DNA of 64,000 bases, from positions 124,001 through 188,000 of the forward strand of contig CAWKAV010000005.1 in the NCBI GenBank assembly GCA_963847735.1. The letters are read 5' to 3'. Below are positions 1-9,194 of the stretch, piece after piece. The notes under the pieces were generated by a model that ran no database searches, was not told the DNA's origin, and saw nothing but the letters and a program-made list of their open reading frames with translations. The translations under genes were made by a program, and so were the position numbers. This DNA is from CAWKAV01 sp963847735 (GTDB lineage Bacteria; Desulfobacterota; Desulfuromonadia; Desulfuromonadales; BM103). How positions within the stretch are numbered: position 1 is the stretch's first letter; each line of letters begins with the position of its first letter.

Positions 1-392
1 TCATCGATAAAACCGTATTCGATCAGGATATCGCCGAGCTTTTGATGCCTGTTTTCTGCCTGAATGGCCAGAGCGGCAGCCAGTTCGCCCTGGCAGATGT
101 GCCCCAGTTCAACCAACAGGTCACCGATGCGAATATGCAAGCGCTGTTGTTTGAGGACCTGGTTGAGCTGCTGATTTTTCAACAGGGACAACTCTTTTAA
201 AATTTCAACCAGGGATCGTTCAGAGACCAACTTGGCCTTGATCCGCCCGGCATAGACCAATTGTGCTTCGGTTATCAGCCCCTGTTTAACCAGCAATCGG
301 GCGACAGTCTCGCCGCTGGATTCCGGGGACATTTTGCAGGCATGAGGGTTCTGTACTGTTTGCGGGGAGAGAGACGGGCGAGCTTCGGGCAT
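1..392 (-). CDS. GspE/PilB-family secretion or pilus ATPase, N-terminal fragment (runs off left edge)
   Basis: The reverse-strand frame is open from an ATG at 392 to the window edge. About 130 residues are visible. They hold two imperfect copies of the helical module typical of the N-terminal domain of GspE/PilB/MshE ATPases: 'RLLVKQGLITEAQL' near residue 30 and 'IGDLLVELGHICQGELAAAL' near residue 87, then 'KLGDILIEYGFID' at the edge. This domain docks the ATPase to its inner-membrane platform, and MshE-type versions can bind c-di-GMP. The catalytic Walker domain lies outside the window, so type II secretion and type IV pilus roles cannot be separated. A second in-frame ATG lies at 410. I prefer 392 because GGAA sits 7 bases upstream of it, while 410 has no visible ribosome-binding site. 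Confidence 0.6.
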   Translation of the reverse strand, partial: MPEARPSLSPQTVQNPHACKMSPESSGETVARLLVKQGLITEAQLVYAGRIKAKLVSERSLVEILKELSLLKNQQLNQVLKQQRLHIRIGDLLVELGHICQGELAAALAIQAENRHQKLGDILIEYGFID

Positions 393-476
393 GGCATCAT
401 TCCATTTCATTACATAACATAGGATCATTCAAATAAGGTTTAAGAGTAGCATATATCCTTCCATGTGCAAAAAGTC

Positions 477-1229
477 TTAAGAGAAAAGGAGCCGCAGAGC
501 AAAGATCAATACGGTGACAATGACAAAACGCTTGATCCAGTCGTGGCCCTTTGTCACGGCAAGGTGGGATGCAAACCAGCCGCCCACGGAATTGCCTGCC
601 GCAAGAGCAAACCCCAGAACATAGTCGACCTGGTCGTTCACCACAAAAACCCCCAGGGCCACCACGGTAAAAGCAAAGATCACCAGAACCTTGACGGCGT
701 TGATGCGCACCAGGTCAAGACCGTGGACCAGCAGGCCGGCGATAATCAGGAAACCGACACCGGCCTGGACGAAACCACCATACACACCGACGGCAAAGAA
801 GCTGACGATCAGCACCATAAATCGCAACGGTGTCATCGGCGTTTCCGGACGTTGCAAGCGTTTCATCGGATCGAAGACCATGAAGAGCAAAACAGCGACC
901 ATGATCAGGGCAAGCAGGCGGCGGAACAACATTTCGTCGACGTTAATCGCCAGATTGGCACCGAAGTAGCTGCCGATCAGGGCCGGGGGAGCACAAATCA
1001 GGGCGAGGCCGACAGGGAATACTTTCTGCCGTTTGAAGCCGGCAATTGCGAAGATGTTCTGGCAAAAGATAGCAATACGGTTGGTGCCGTTGGCGGTCGC
1101 TGCCGGCAGTCCGAAAAAAATCAGCAAAGGCAGCGTCAGCAGGGACCCTCCGCCCGCCAGGACATTGAGGAAACCGGCGATCACACCGACCAGGATCAAT
1201 GCCGGAATCTGCCAGAGATAGGGATCCAT
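477..1229 (-). CDS. TSUP (TauE/SafE) family membrane permease
   Basis: The product has 250 residues and is almost entirely hydrophobic, with about eight predicted membrane segments. The N-terminal 'VGVIAGFLNVLAGGGSLLTLPLL' region carries the G-x-x-G-x-x-x-G-GGS signature of the TauE/SafE (TSUP) family, and a second similar half begins around residue 140 ('GVYGGFVQAGVGFL'). Characterised family members export sulfite, sulfoacetate or other small organic anions across the inner membrane. The substrate cannot be read from the sequence. The ATG (1229-1227) overlaps the TGA of the upstream tcdA gene by one base (TGATG), so translation is probably coupled. Confidence 0.85.
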   Translation of the reverse strand: MDPYLWQIPALILVGVIAGFLNVLAGGGSLLTLPLLIFFGLPAATANGTNRIAIFCQNIFAIAGFKRQKVFPVGLALICAPPALIGSYFGANLAINVDEMLFRRLLALIMVAVLLFMVFDPMKRLQRPETPMTPLRFMVLIVSFFAVGVYGGFVQAGVGFLIIAGLLVHGLDLVRINAVKVLVIFAFTVVALGVFVVNDQVDYVLGFALAAGNSVGGWFASHLAVTKGHDWIKRFVIVTVLIFALRLLFS

Positions 1230-1981
1230 CAGAGCATCTTCTCCTGCAGGAGTTCACGAATCACCTCTCCGGCCATGGTCAGCCCGAACAGAGGGGGGAT
1301 CACCGAGGAACTGCCAAGCGGGGCGCGCCTGGACTGGTAATTCACGGCCTCTGCCGTGAGGTGGTCGCGACGTCCATCAGACAGGGGTCGAAATTCCTCT
1401 GTCGAGTACACCGTTTTGACGCCACCATGAATCCCGCGCCGCCGCAATTCCCGACGTAAAATTCGCGCCAGACGGCACTTGTTCGTATCGGCCAGATCGG
1501 CGACCAGAATGCGGGTAGGGTCGAGTTTGTTGGCGGCCCCCATGGAAGAGATGATCGGCAGCTGCCCGACTACGCACGTTTCAATCAGGTGAAGTTTGGC
1601 TGTAATGTTGTCGATGCAGTCGAGAACATAGTCGTAACCACGCTGCAGCAATTCCGCCGAGTTCTCGTGGCTGTAAAAGACTTGTAAGGGTTCGACCAGA
1701 ACGTCGGGATTGATCGTCCGGCAGCGCTCTGCCATGACCAGGGCTTTAGGCCGGCCGATGGTGCCGTCGTGGGCATGGAGTTGCCGGTTGCAATTGGTGA
1801 TATCGACCCGATCGAAATCGATCAGCGTCAGACGCCCGATGCCGCCACGCACCAACGCTTCGACTGCATAACTACCGACGCCACCCAAACCGAACACAGC
1901 CACCGAAGCCTGCTTCAGGCGCGCTGTCCCAGCCTCTCCGACCAGGAGTTTGAGCCGGTCAAACCGATCAGGATTCCTCAC
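1229..1981 (-). CDS. tcdA: tRNA threonylcarbamoyladenosine dehydratase
   Basis: The 250-residue protein belongs to the ThiF/MoeB/E1-like adenylating family. It shows the nucleotide-binding loop 'GLGGVGSYAVEALVRGGIG' near residue 31 and 'DFDRVDITNCNRQ' near residue 55, as in TcdA (CsdL/YgdL). TcdA uses ATP to cyclise t6A37 of ANN-decoding tRNAs to ct6A. The ThiF/MoeB alternatives are less likely because no thiamine or molybdopterin genes are nearby and the 'SSVIPPLFGLTMAGEVIR' C-terminus is typical of TcdA. The start is GTG at 1981, supported by GGGAG about 6 bases upstream. That site lies inside the 3' end of tatD, giving a 14-base overlap. Confidence 0.88.
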   Translation of the reverse strand: MRNPDRFDRLKLLVGEAGTARLKQASVAVFGLGGVGSYAVEALVRGGIGRLTLIDFDRVDITNCNRQLHAHDGTIGRPKALVMAERCRTINPDVLVEPLQVFYSHENSAELLQRGYDYVLDCIDNITAKLHLIETCVVGQLPIISSMGAANKLDPTRILVADLADTNKCRLARILRRELRRRGIHGGVKTVYSTEEFRPLSDGRRDHLTAEAVNYQSRRAPLGSSSVIPPLFGLTMAGEVIRELLQEKML

Positions 1982-2780
1982 GATGGCTCCCTTCCAGGAT
2001 ACTGCCAGAAGCGATTTGCGATGGCAATCTCAGAATGCGACAGGCGTTGGCGGAAGTCAATCGCGCGGTTTCTTCCAGGCTCCAGCCGCGCAGGTCGGCA
2101 ACCCGCCTGGCAATCAGTTCGAGATATGCCGGCCGGTTCGGTTGGCCGCGATGCGGTTCGGGTGTCATGTCGGGAGCGTCAGTCTCGAGCACCAGGGCTT
2201 CAGCGGGAATCTCTCGAACCACCTGTGGAAGTCTCCGGGCTGTCGGGAAGGTCACGACGCCGCCGACGCCAAGCACAAAACCCATGTCGATAATTCTACA
2301 AGCTGTTTCAAGGCTGCCGGAATAGGCATGAAAGATACCGCCAACCCGACCGGCGGCTTCCTTCTGCAAAATCTCAAGGATACGTTCGGTACCCTGCCGC
2401 GCATGGATCAACAAAGGTTTGTCCGTCTCCAACGCCAGGCGAACCATCTGAATGAAGACTTCCTCCTGAACCTGCCAGGGGCTCGCGGCCTGACGATCGA
2501 GGCCGACCTCGCCCAGGGCGATAACTTTGGGTTGCTCCATAAGGAGACGCAACTCCTCAAGGTGCGACTTTTGACACCGACCGGACTCCTGCGGATGAAT
2601 GCCCGGGGCAGCGTAAACCCCCGCATGCCTGCCAGCGATCGCCATCAGTCCGGGCCATTTCTCGCGAGATGTCCCCGGAACGATCCAGGCAGTAACTCCG
2701 CAGGTTCTTGCCTCCTCAAGCAGGGGGCCGGGACTGCTCATCAGGTCCAGGTGAATATGGGTGTCAATATAGCTTGTCAT
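1968..2780 (-). CDS. TatD-family metal-dependent hydrolase
   Basis: The 270-residue product is a TatD-type TIM-barrel hydrolase. The N-terminal metal motif 'YIDTHIHLD' (H-x-H) follows the start, 'ALGEVGLD' gives the bridging glutamate, 'LLIHARQG' and 'GIFHAYSGS' give the histidines, and 'VLETDAPDMTPEP' gives the catalytic aspartate. Family members are Mg-dependent 3'-5' exonucleases linked to DNA repair and D-Tyr-tRNA recycling. The frame is open further upstream, but I start at ATG 2780 because homologues begin just before the DTHIHLD motif. It is the first gene of a tatD-tcdA-TSUP run on the minus strand. Confidence 0.88.
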   Translation of the reverse strand: MTSYIDTHIHLDLMSSPGPLLEEARTCGVTAWIVPGTSREKWPGLMAIAGRHAGVYAAPGIHPQESGRCQKSHLEELRLLMEQPKVIALGEVGLDRQAASPWQVQEEVFIQMVRLALETDKPLLIHARQGTERILEILQKEAAGRVGGIFHAYSGSLETACRIIDMGFVLGVGGVVTFPTARRLPQVVREIPAEALVLETDAPDMTPEPHRGQPNRPAYLELIARRVADLRGWSLEETARLTSANACRILRLPSQIASGSILEGSHREES

Positions 2781-2826
2781 GATCTGCAAAGCGTACCACA
2801 GCATCCTGTGCGCAACCAAATTTGCC

Positions 2827-2854
2827 TTGCCGCTTTTCGCCCGGCTATGATAAT
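2827..2854 (+). promoter_or_regulatory. Candidate sigma-70 promoter for the chemoreceptor gene
   Basis: TTGCCG at 2827-2832 and GATAAT at 2849-2854 are separated by 16 bases in the gap between divergent tatD and the chemoreceptor gene. Found by eye. I see no sigma-28 motif here. Confidence 0.35.
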
Positions 2855-2908
2855 CGTTAGGTTCTCATCTGGTCCGCTTATTATGGGATTAATTTCAGGA
2901 GCCCCCAT

Positions 2909-4630
2909 ATGCAGAGCGCTGCACAAAGCAGCTCAACTTATCTTCGCAGGTTGTCCCTGTGTACGATTGGTGCCGGACTGCTGATCGGCAGTACCTTCCC
3001 TTTCATTTCTACCCTTATTCTCGGCGATGCTGCGTTGACGCCAATGTTCTTTTTTACCTGCCTGCTGGTCGGTTTGTGTCTCGGCGCAGCGACTTTCCGG
3101 CTTATTCGGCAAACTCTTAAAAAACATCTTGAACAGCAACTGCAGATCCTGAACGAGCTCTTTGGCGAGCAGCACCGTACGCCTGACGGGCAGACCCTGG
3201 AGGAACTTTTTTCGGCCCTCAACAGTACGGTCAGCAAAGTTCACAAGCTGTCGAACGGACTCCAGGATACGGTGGATGAATTCGTCCCCCATTATAAGGC
3301 TCTGGCCGACGCCAGCCACGGCCTTTCAACTCGCGCGGAAGACGGCTTGCAAGCAGCACAAAGGGCCAGAACCGACGTCGATGGCATGTACCATAAGCAA
3401 CAGACCGTGATTGGTCAGATTGAAAATCTGACCAACAGCTCTCAAGATGAAGCGGCTCTGTCCAGGGAGCTTTCTGCCTCCCTCGAGGAAATGGCTAGCG
3501 CCCTGGAACATTCCACCCAAAAATTTCTGGAAACAACCCACAATGTGGACGAAATGGTCAGCGCCATCCAGAACGCGACCAGCCAGGCGGAGAAGATGGC
3601 GCATATCACTGAAGATACGGCTCGCGACCTGGACCAGATTGGTGAAGCTCTCGACCGTCTTCGCGCCGGCGTTACCCGCAATGCCGACAGCTCGGCTGCC
3701 GTCAAGCAGGATGCCGAGCAGGGCGTCAAGATCGTACAATCCTTTACCCTGGAAATGGACCTCATCGACAAAGAAAGCCAGAAGGCGATCACGGCCATGC
3801 AGCGCTTGAGTCGTCAGACGGCTGAAGTTACCAAGATCATTGAAGTGATCAAGGACCTGGTGTCCGACACGGAGCTGCTTGCCTTCAACGCCGCCATTAT
3901 TGCCGCCAAAGCCGGAGCGGAAGGTCGTGGCTTCTCGGTGGTCGCCGAAGAGATTCGGGATCTGGCTGACCGCACCGCGACCAGCGCCGATGAAATCGAA
4001 TCGATTATCAAGTCGATCGGCAAAGACACGGAGCAGGTGAATACCTCTGTTGAATCGACCGGACACTTCATCGGACGCGGCAAGGAGCTTTCACATTCAA
4101 CGGAAGATGCTTTGAGCAAGATCGTTGACAGCTCCAGTCACGCTGCCGCAGATTCGCATAAATTGTCGAAGCAGACCGCTGAGCAGAGCTTGCGGGCTCG
4201 CAGCCTGATTGAGCAGGCGGGCAACAGCCTGCGTTCTGTCCGGGCGATTGTCGAGACCATGGAGCAACAGAATATCGCAATCAGCCGTATCGATTCGGGG
4301 GTCGACGAGATGAAGGCCGCCGCCGACCAGATTGCCCGTAGCTTCGATGAACAGGTCAAGGCCAACCACGAGTTTGACCGCAGCCTGATGGCCCGTGAAG
4401 AACAGATTCAGGCGATTTTTGATGCGACCCAATATCAAATGGAAGCGGTTGAAAATATTTTCTCACACTTTGGCCGCTCTGAAGAGCGCTTGAGCGGGAA
4501 CGCAGAAAGGTCCCGTATCATCATCGACAAAATCAAGGCGCTGGAAACCCTGACAAACCAGCTGCGTGAACTGGTCCGGGGCTTTCAAGGCCAACCAACG
4601 GAACCCTCAGAACCATCTCAACAATCTTGA
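2909..4630 (+). CDS. Methyl-accepting chemotaxis protein without a periplasmic sensor
   Basis: The 573-residue protein starts with two closely spaced membrane segments (about residues 16-37 and 43-64) joined by a very short loop, so it has no extracytoplasmic ligand domain. A long coiled coil follows, then the conserved hairpin tip 'ELLAFNAAIIAAKAGAEGRG' and 'FSVVAEEIRDLADRT' near residues 317-350. The tip diverges slightly from the usual NLLALNAAIEAARAGE. It is expected to signal to CheA/CheW, probably sensing a membrane or cytoplasmic state. No che gene is adjacent. AGGAG at 2897-2901 supports the ATG. The C-terminus lacks an obvious NWETF-type tether. Confidence 0.9.
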   Translation: MQSAAQSSSTYLRRLSLCTIGAGLLIGSTFPFISTLILGDAALTPMFFFTCLLVGLCLGAATFRLIRQTLKKHLEQQLQILNELFGEQHRTPDGQTLEELFSALNSTVSKVHKLSNGLQDTVDEFVPHYKALADASHGLSTRAEDGLQAAQRARTDVDGMYHKQQTVIGQIENLTNSSQDEAALSRELSASLEEMASALEHSTQKFLETTHNVDEMVSAIQNATSQAEKMAHITEDTARDLDQIGEALDRLRAGVTRNADSSAAVKQDAEQGVKIVQSFTLEMDLIDKESQKAITAMQRLSRQTAEVTKIIEVIKDLVSDTELLAFNAAIIAAKAGAEGRGFSVVAEEIRDLADRTATSADEIESIIKSIGKDTEQVNTSVESTGHFIGRGKELSHSTEDALSKIVDSSSHAAADSHKLSKQTAEQSLRARSLIEQAGNSLRSVRAIVETMEQQNIAISRIDSGVDEMKAAADQIARSFDEQVKANHEFDRSLMAREEQIQAIFDATQYQMEAVENIFSHFGRSEERLSGNAERSRIIIDKIKALETLTNQLRELVRGFQGQPTEPSEPSQQS

Positions 4631-4675
4631 CCCCTTCCCCTGCTCTCGCGGCCACGGGCCAGAAGGTTCCCTGGC

Positions 4676-4867
4676 TCATCCTTCCTTGACACCGAGTTTG
4701 CGCAAAAAAGTGATCATCGGACACCAGTTCGTAAAAGCGCTCTGGAACAGGTTCAACCCGACAAAAGCCGTAAAGAAAAGCCAGTAGGGAGAATGCAACT
4801 GGGAGAGTACAACGCTGAGCATCACAAAAAAGCCTGCGATCATGCGCAGATAACGATTGACGGTCAT
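4676..4867 (-). CDS. DUF2892 small inner-membrane protein
   Basis: This 63-residue protein has two hydrophobic stretches and the pattern 'NLFQSAFTNWCPM', followed by a short basic tail. This is the DUF2892 (YgaP-like transmembrane) family. It follows the RND permease with a 4-base ATGA-type overlap and has its own AAGGAG about 9 bases upstream of the ATG. The family is commonly found beside RND pumps and rhodanese-like proteins, and its molecular function is unknown. In rhodanese-linked members a cysteine in the loop has been suggested as functional; here it is the C of 'NWCPM'. Confidence 0.8.
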   Translation of the reverse strand: MTVNRYLRMIAGFFVMLSVVLSQLHSPYWLFFTAFVGLNLFQSAFTNWCPMITFLRKLGVKEG

Positions 4868-7800
4868 AACTGGAATCTCCTTGCGTGGGTTTCCGGGTCA
4901 CGGCCATAAATCAGCCAGTAGACTACGGGGATAACAATCAGGGTGAACGTGGTTGAGGCGAAAACACCGAAAATGATCGACCAGGCGAGGCCGGAGAAGA
5001 TCGGGTCGAGGGTGATGATCCAGTTGCCGAGCAGGGCCGCCCCGGCAGTCAACAGAATCGGGCGCAGACGGACAGCACCGCTCTCCACCAGCGCATCGCG
5101 TAAGGGCACACCGCGTTTCAGGGCATGGTGGATGAAATCGATCAGGATGATCGAGTTGCGCACGACGATGCCGGACAGGGCGATCATGCCGATCATGGCG
5201 GTCGCGGTGAAGAAGATGGGCGTGTCGTAACCACCTACCGGGTGGTCGAGCAGCAGGTTGAGCAGCCAGAAGCCTGGCATGATGCCGATCATGGTCAGCG
5301 GGATGGCGCCCATGATAATCAGCGGCATGGTATAGGAACCGGTTTCCAGGATCAGCAGGATGTAGATCAGCACCATGGCTGCGCCGAAAGCGAGCCCCAG
5401 ATCGCGGAAGACATCAATGGTGATGTTCCACTCCCCTTCGCCGCTCCAGACCACCCGCGTCCCCTCCGGCACCGGGTTGTCGTCAAAGTGCCCGCCAATA
5501 TTCAAAATCGCATTGACCGGGCTGCGCCCCGCCATCTCTCCGAACACGTAAACCACCCGCTCGAGGTTCTTGTGATAAATGGTCGGCTCCAGGGTCTCAG
5601 CCTGGAATTCACCCAGTTCGCCAAGCGGCACCAGGGCGCCGGCAGCCCCGCGCATCTGCAGGTTGGCCAGGGCATCCAGCGATGAGCGGTCGACACGATC
5701 CATGCGCAATTCGATATGCAGGGGGTGTCGTTCGGTTGGTATGTGCAATGTACCGACCTGCTCACCGCTCAAAGCCAGTCGGAGGGTTCTGGCGATCTCG
5801 TCCACTGTAATCCCGGCCAACGCCACTTTGCTGCGATCAGCGACAAAACGGTAGCGCGTCTGCGCATACTCGACCGTATCATCGACATCGACCACCTTGT
5901 CCTCGGCAGCCATGCGCTCGGCAATCAGTCCGGCCGTGGCAATCTGCTGTGTATAGGGGGTTCCGGGATCGCCGTAGACCTCGCCAACCAGGGTCGCGAT
6001 GACCGGCGGCCCCGGCGGAGCTTCGACGATTTTCAATCGCGCCCCGTGCGCCACAGCAATCCGCGTCAGGTCGTCCCGCAGACGCAGGGTGATATCGTGA
6101 CTCTGCTGAGAACGTTTGCTCTTCTCCGCCAGGTTGATACGCAGATCAGCGAGGTTGGGGGCCTGGCGCATGTAGTAGTGACGGACCATGCCGTTGAAAT
6201 CCATGGCGCTGGCCGTACCGACATAGGAGGACAGATCCGTGATCTCATTGACGGTCACCAGGTAATCCTCAAGAGCCCGCACCGCCCGGTCGGTCTCTTC
6301 AAGCGTGCTTCCTTCCGGAAGATCAACCACCAGCTGGAATTCGTTTTTGTTATCGAACGGCAGCATCTTCATCGGCACCAGCCCCAGCACCGGCATCGCC
6401 ATCGAAGCGAGCAGGAGGACCAGCACCCCGCCGACCAGCAGCCAGGCCTTGCGGCGACTGGCCAGGAACGGGTCAAGCAGTTTTCGGTAAATCTTGTAGG
6501 TGCGGCTTGTTTCGAGGACAAACTCCCCGTGGCCACCCTTGCCGTATTGCCCCTTGAGGACATGGTAACTCATCCAGGGGGTGATGGTAAAAGAGACCAG
6601 CAGCGACATGACCATGGCCAGCGGCAGGTTGATCGCCATCGGCCGCATGTAGGGGCCCATCATGCCGGTGATAAACAACATCGGCAAAAAGGACAGGATG
6701 ACAGCCATGGTGGCCAGGATCACCGGCGGACGGACCTCGTCGACCGCGCTCAAAACAGCGTCGCGCGGCGGCTCCTTCTTCATCCGGAAATGTCGGTAGA
6801 TGTTCTCGACATCAACGATCGGATCATCGACCAGCAAACCCAGGGCCAGGACCAGGGCGAACAGGGTGACCCGGTTGATCGTGTAGCCGAACATGTAGTT
6901 CACCAGCAGGGTCAGGGCATAGATGATCGGGATCGAGACCGCCACCACCAGCGCCTCGCGCCAGCCAAGGGCGAACAGGACCAGCGCCAGCACGGTAACC
7001 ACGGCGATCATCAGGTGCATCATCAGTTCGTTGACCTTGTGGTTGGCGGTTTCGCCGTAATTGCGGGTCACGCGGACCTGGATCTCGGGCGGGATCACCA
7101 CACCCCTGAGGCTGTCTATCGCCGCAATAACATCTTCGGCTACCACCACCGCGTTGGTGCCCCGCTGTTTGGCCACGGCAACATTTACGGCATTATAGCC
7201 GTCCACCGCTGTCCCGGCGACATCGCCGGCAGCCGGTCCAAAACGCAGGCGCGTATAGCTGGAGATTTCGGCAGAGGCATCGGCAATGCTGGCGACATCG
7301 CGCAGGAAAACCGGCCGGTCACCATGCACACCGACCACCAGGCTGGCGACCTCGTCCGCTGATGCGAAGAAACTACCGCCCTGAACCAGCAGCTCGGTAT
7401 TGTTCTGCTGAAAGCTGCCGGCGGGAATCTCAATGTTGGCTCCGGCCAGGGCACGCCGCACGCTCAGCAGGTCGAGATTGCGCGCCGCCGCTGCCGCGGG
7501 ATCGAAGTTCACGCGCAGCATTCTCGGTTGTCCACCGATGATCGTCGTCACCGACGTGTTCTTGACCGCCTGCAACCGGTCGACGACTTCTTCGGCGACC
7601 CGGCGCAGCTCATGGGTGGAGGCCTGATCGGAATAGAGGGAAAGGTTGATAATCGGCACATCATCAACTTCCACCGGTTTGATCACCCAGCCGGAAACTC
7701 CAGGGGGCACGATGTCGCTATGCGTAGTGATTTTATTGTGCAGCTTGACCAGTGACTGGATGCGATCCTCGCCAACGTAAAAGCGGGCCGTGACGATCGC

Positions 7801-8088
7801 CAGGCCGGGGCTGGACATGGAATAGACGTACTCGACGCCATCGACCTGCCAGAGCAGCTTTTCCAGACGGGTTGCGACCTGCTTCTCGACTTCGGCGGCA
7901 CTGGCCCCGGGCATGTGTACGTAGACGTCGGCAAGCGGCACCACGATCTGCGGCTCTTCTTCGCGCGGGGTCAGAATCAGCGCAGCAACTCCGGCAATCA
8001 ACGAGAGGAGGATCAGGATGGTCGCCAGGTTGCCTTCGAGGAAATGGGCGACGATGCGGGTAGGCAGCGAGTGTTTCTGTGCGCTCAT
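4864..8088 (-). CDS. RND efflux pump permease (HAE1-like)
   Basis: The 1074-residue protein has full RND architecture: one N-terminal membrane helix, a large periplasmic porter loop ('EVEKQVATRLEKLLWQVDGV'), a block of helices with the proton-relay aspartates in 'LGLLVDDPIVDVENIYRHF' (about residue 418), a second periplasmic loop from about residue 570, and a second helix block. The paired Asp residues and the porter-domain sequence place it with HAE1-type exporters rather than metal pumps (HME), but the substrate is unknown. It overlaps the adaptor gene and the DUF2892 gene by 4 bases each, so the set is one operon. Length is normal for the family. Confidence 0.93.
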   Translation of the reverse strand: MSAQKHSLPTRIVAHFLEGNLATILILLSLIAGVAALILTPREEEPQIVVPLADVYVHMPGASAAEVEKQVATRLEKLLWQVDGVEYVYSMSSPGLAIVTARFYVGEDRIQSLVKLHNKITTHSDIVPPGVSGWVIKPVEVDDVPIINLSLYSDQASTHELRRVAEEVVDRLQAVKNTSVTTIIGGQPRMLRVNFDPAAAAARNLDLLSVRRALAGANIEIPAGSFQQNNTELLVQGGSFFASADEVASLVVGVHGDRPVFLRDVASIADASAEISSYTRLRFGPAAGDVAGTAVDGYNAVNVAVAKQRGTNAVVVAEDVIAAIDSLRGVVIPPEIQVRVTRNYGETANHKVNELMMHLMIAVVTVLALVLFALGWREALVVAVSIPIIYALTLLVNYMFGYTINRVTLFALVLALGLLVDDPIVDVENIYRHFRMKKEPPRDAVLSAVDEVRPPVILATMAVILSFLPMLFITGMMGPYMRPMAINLPLAMVMSLLVSFTITPWMSYHVLKGQYGKGGHGEFVLETSRTYKIYRKLLDPFLASRRKAWLLVGGVLVLLLASMAMPVLGLVPMKMLPFDNKNEFQLVVDLPEGSTLEETDRAVRALEDYLVTVNEITDLSSYVGTASAMDFNGMVRHYYMRQAPNLADLRINLAEKSKRSQQSHDITLRLRDDLTRIAVAHGARLKIVEAPPGPPVIATLVGEVYGDPGTPYTQQIATAGLIAERMAAEDKVVDVDDTVEYAQTRYRFVADRSKVALAGITVDEIARTLRLALSGEQVGTLHIPTERHPLHIELRMDRVDRSSLDALANLQMRGAAGALVPLGELGEFQAETLEPTIYHKNLERVVYVFGEMAGRSPVNAILNIGGHFDDNPVPEGTRVVWSGEGEWNITIDVFRDLGLAFGAAMVLIYILLILETGSYTMPLIIMGAIPLTMIGIMPGFWLLNLLLDHPVGGYDTPIFFTATAMIGMIALSGIVVRNSIILIDFIHHALKRGVPLRDALVESGAVRLRPILLTAGAALLGNWIITLDPIFSGLAWSIIFGVFASTTFTLIVIPVVYWLIYGRDPETHARRFQL

Positions 8089-9194
8089 CGACTGCGCTCC
8101 AGGCGAGCGCCGTGATGAACCCTGGCCAGGTCCGCAGCGATAATCTCATCTCCTGTATCCAGTCCGGAAATGATCTCGACCTGATCAGCATGCACGGCGC
8201 CGGTTCGCACCAGCCGGTAATGCAGGATATTGTCTTCAACCACGTAGACCCCTGTCAATTGTCCCCGCGTGACAACCGCTGCCGAGGGCACCATAAGGGT
8301 CATCATGCCGGAGTCATCGGCCATGAACACCCTGGCAAAGAGCCCGCTTTGCAAAGCAGGGTTTTCCGACAGGGTCAGCCACGCCGTGATGGTCCGCGAG
8401 CCGGGGTCGGCAGTCGGCAGAAGCTCTGTCAAACGGCCGCTCAACTCCTTGTTCAGGGTCGGGACTTCGACCCGGAAACTGTCACCGAGCCGGTACCTGG
8501 CGACCATGCTCTCAGGGAGCGCAACCCGAACCTGCCACGGGCCACTGCGATCGAGATGGAACAACGGCGTGCCAGGCAGAACCGTACTGCCGGCATCGAT
8601 CAGGATTTCAGCGACCGTGGCGGCGTATGGAGCCTTGACGGTTGCCTGGTCTGCCATAGTCCGGGCCGCGTCGCGTTGCGCCCGGCTGACTGTCAGAGCG
8701 GCTCTGGCCGCACCCAGTCGCTGTGCGGCAGTATCACGGTCGGCCTGAACCTTGTCAAATTCATGGGGGGTGACAGCCCGGACTTCTCGCAACTCAAGAA
8801 AGCGCGCATAAGTCGCTTCCGCCAGGGACTGATACGCTGCGGCCTCATCCAGGTGACGTTCCGCTGCCGTCACCATGCCCTCTGCCGAGCTCAATTCACT
8901 GGTCACCGTTTCCCCTGACAAAATAAGCAGGGCGTGTCCAGCCTCTACAACCTGCCCTTTGCTGACCAGCAGGCGTGCCACCTGTCCGGAAACCCTCGCC
9001 GTCAGTAGCCCACGGTCGGCGCTCTCGATGGTGCCGGGCAGAGCGTAACGGGCCGGAACCGCAGACGGCTCAACGATCGTGGTCGTCAATCCGCTCACTC
9101 CAACGGGTTCCGCAGCATTCTGGCCCGGTTCGATACGCTCTTCACAAGCGGTAAGAATCAGCAGTGCAACTAGAAGTAGAAAAGATCTGGTCAT
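8085..9194 (-). CDS. RND efflux periplasmic adaptor (membrane fusion lipoprotein)
   Basis: The 369-residue protein begins with a lipoprotein signal peptide, 'LLLVALLILTACEE', with the lipidated Cys near residue 16. The biotinyl-lipoyl hybrid half-motif 'GQVVEAGHALLIL' is near residue 79. A short alpha-helical hairpin and a beta-barrel with 'VKAPYAATVAEILIDAGSTV' follow. It should bridge the permease encoded downstream to the TolC-like channel encoded upstream. Gene order outer membrane factor, adaptor, permease with 4-base overlaps supports this. I see nothing missing. Confidence 0.92.
   Translation of the reverse strand: MTRSFLLLVALLILTACEERIEPGQNAAEPVGVSGLTTTIVEPSAVPARYALPGTIESADRGLLTARVSGQVARLLVSKGQVVEAGHALLILSGETVTSELSSAEGMVTAAERHLDEAAAYQSLAEATYARFLELREVRAVTPHEFDKVQADRDTAAQRLGAARAALTVSRAQRDAARTMADQATVKAPYAATVAEILIDAGSTVLPGTPLFHLDRSGPWQVRVALPESMVARYRLGDSFRVEVPTLNKELSGRLTELLPTADPGSRTITAWLTLSENPALQSGLFARVFMADDSGMMTLMVPSAAVVTRGQLTGVYVVEDNILHYRLVRTGAVHADQVEIISGLDTGDEIIAADLARVHHGARLERSR

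Noticed and set aside
5716..7362. A 548-codon plus-strand open frame antisense to the RND permease
   Set aside because: Its product is dominated by His, Gln, Asp and Arg with no domain or hydrophobic core, as expected for an antisense shadow of a GC-rich membrane protein gene.
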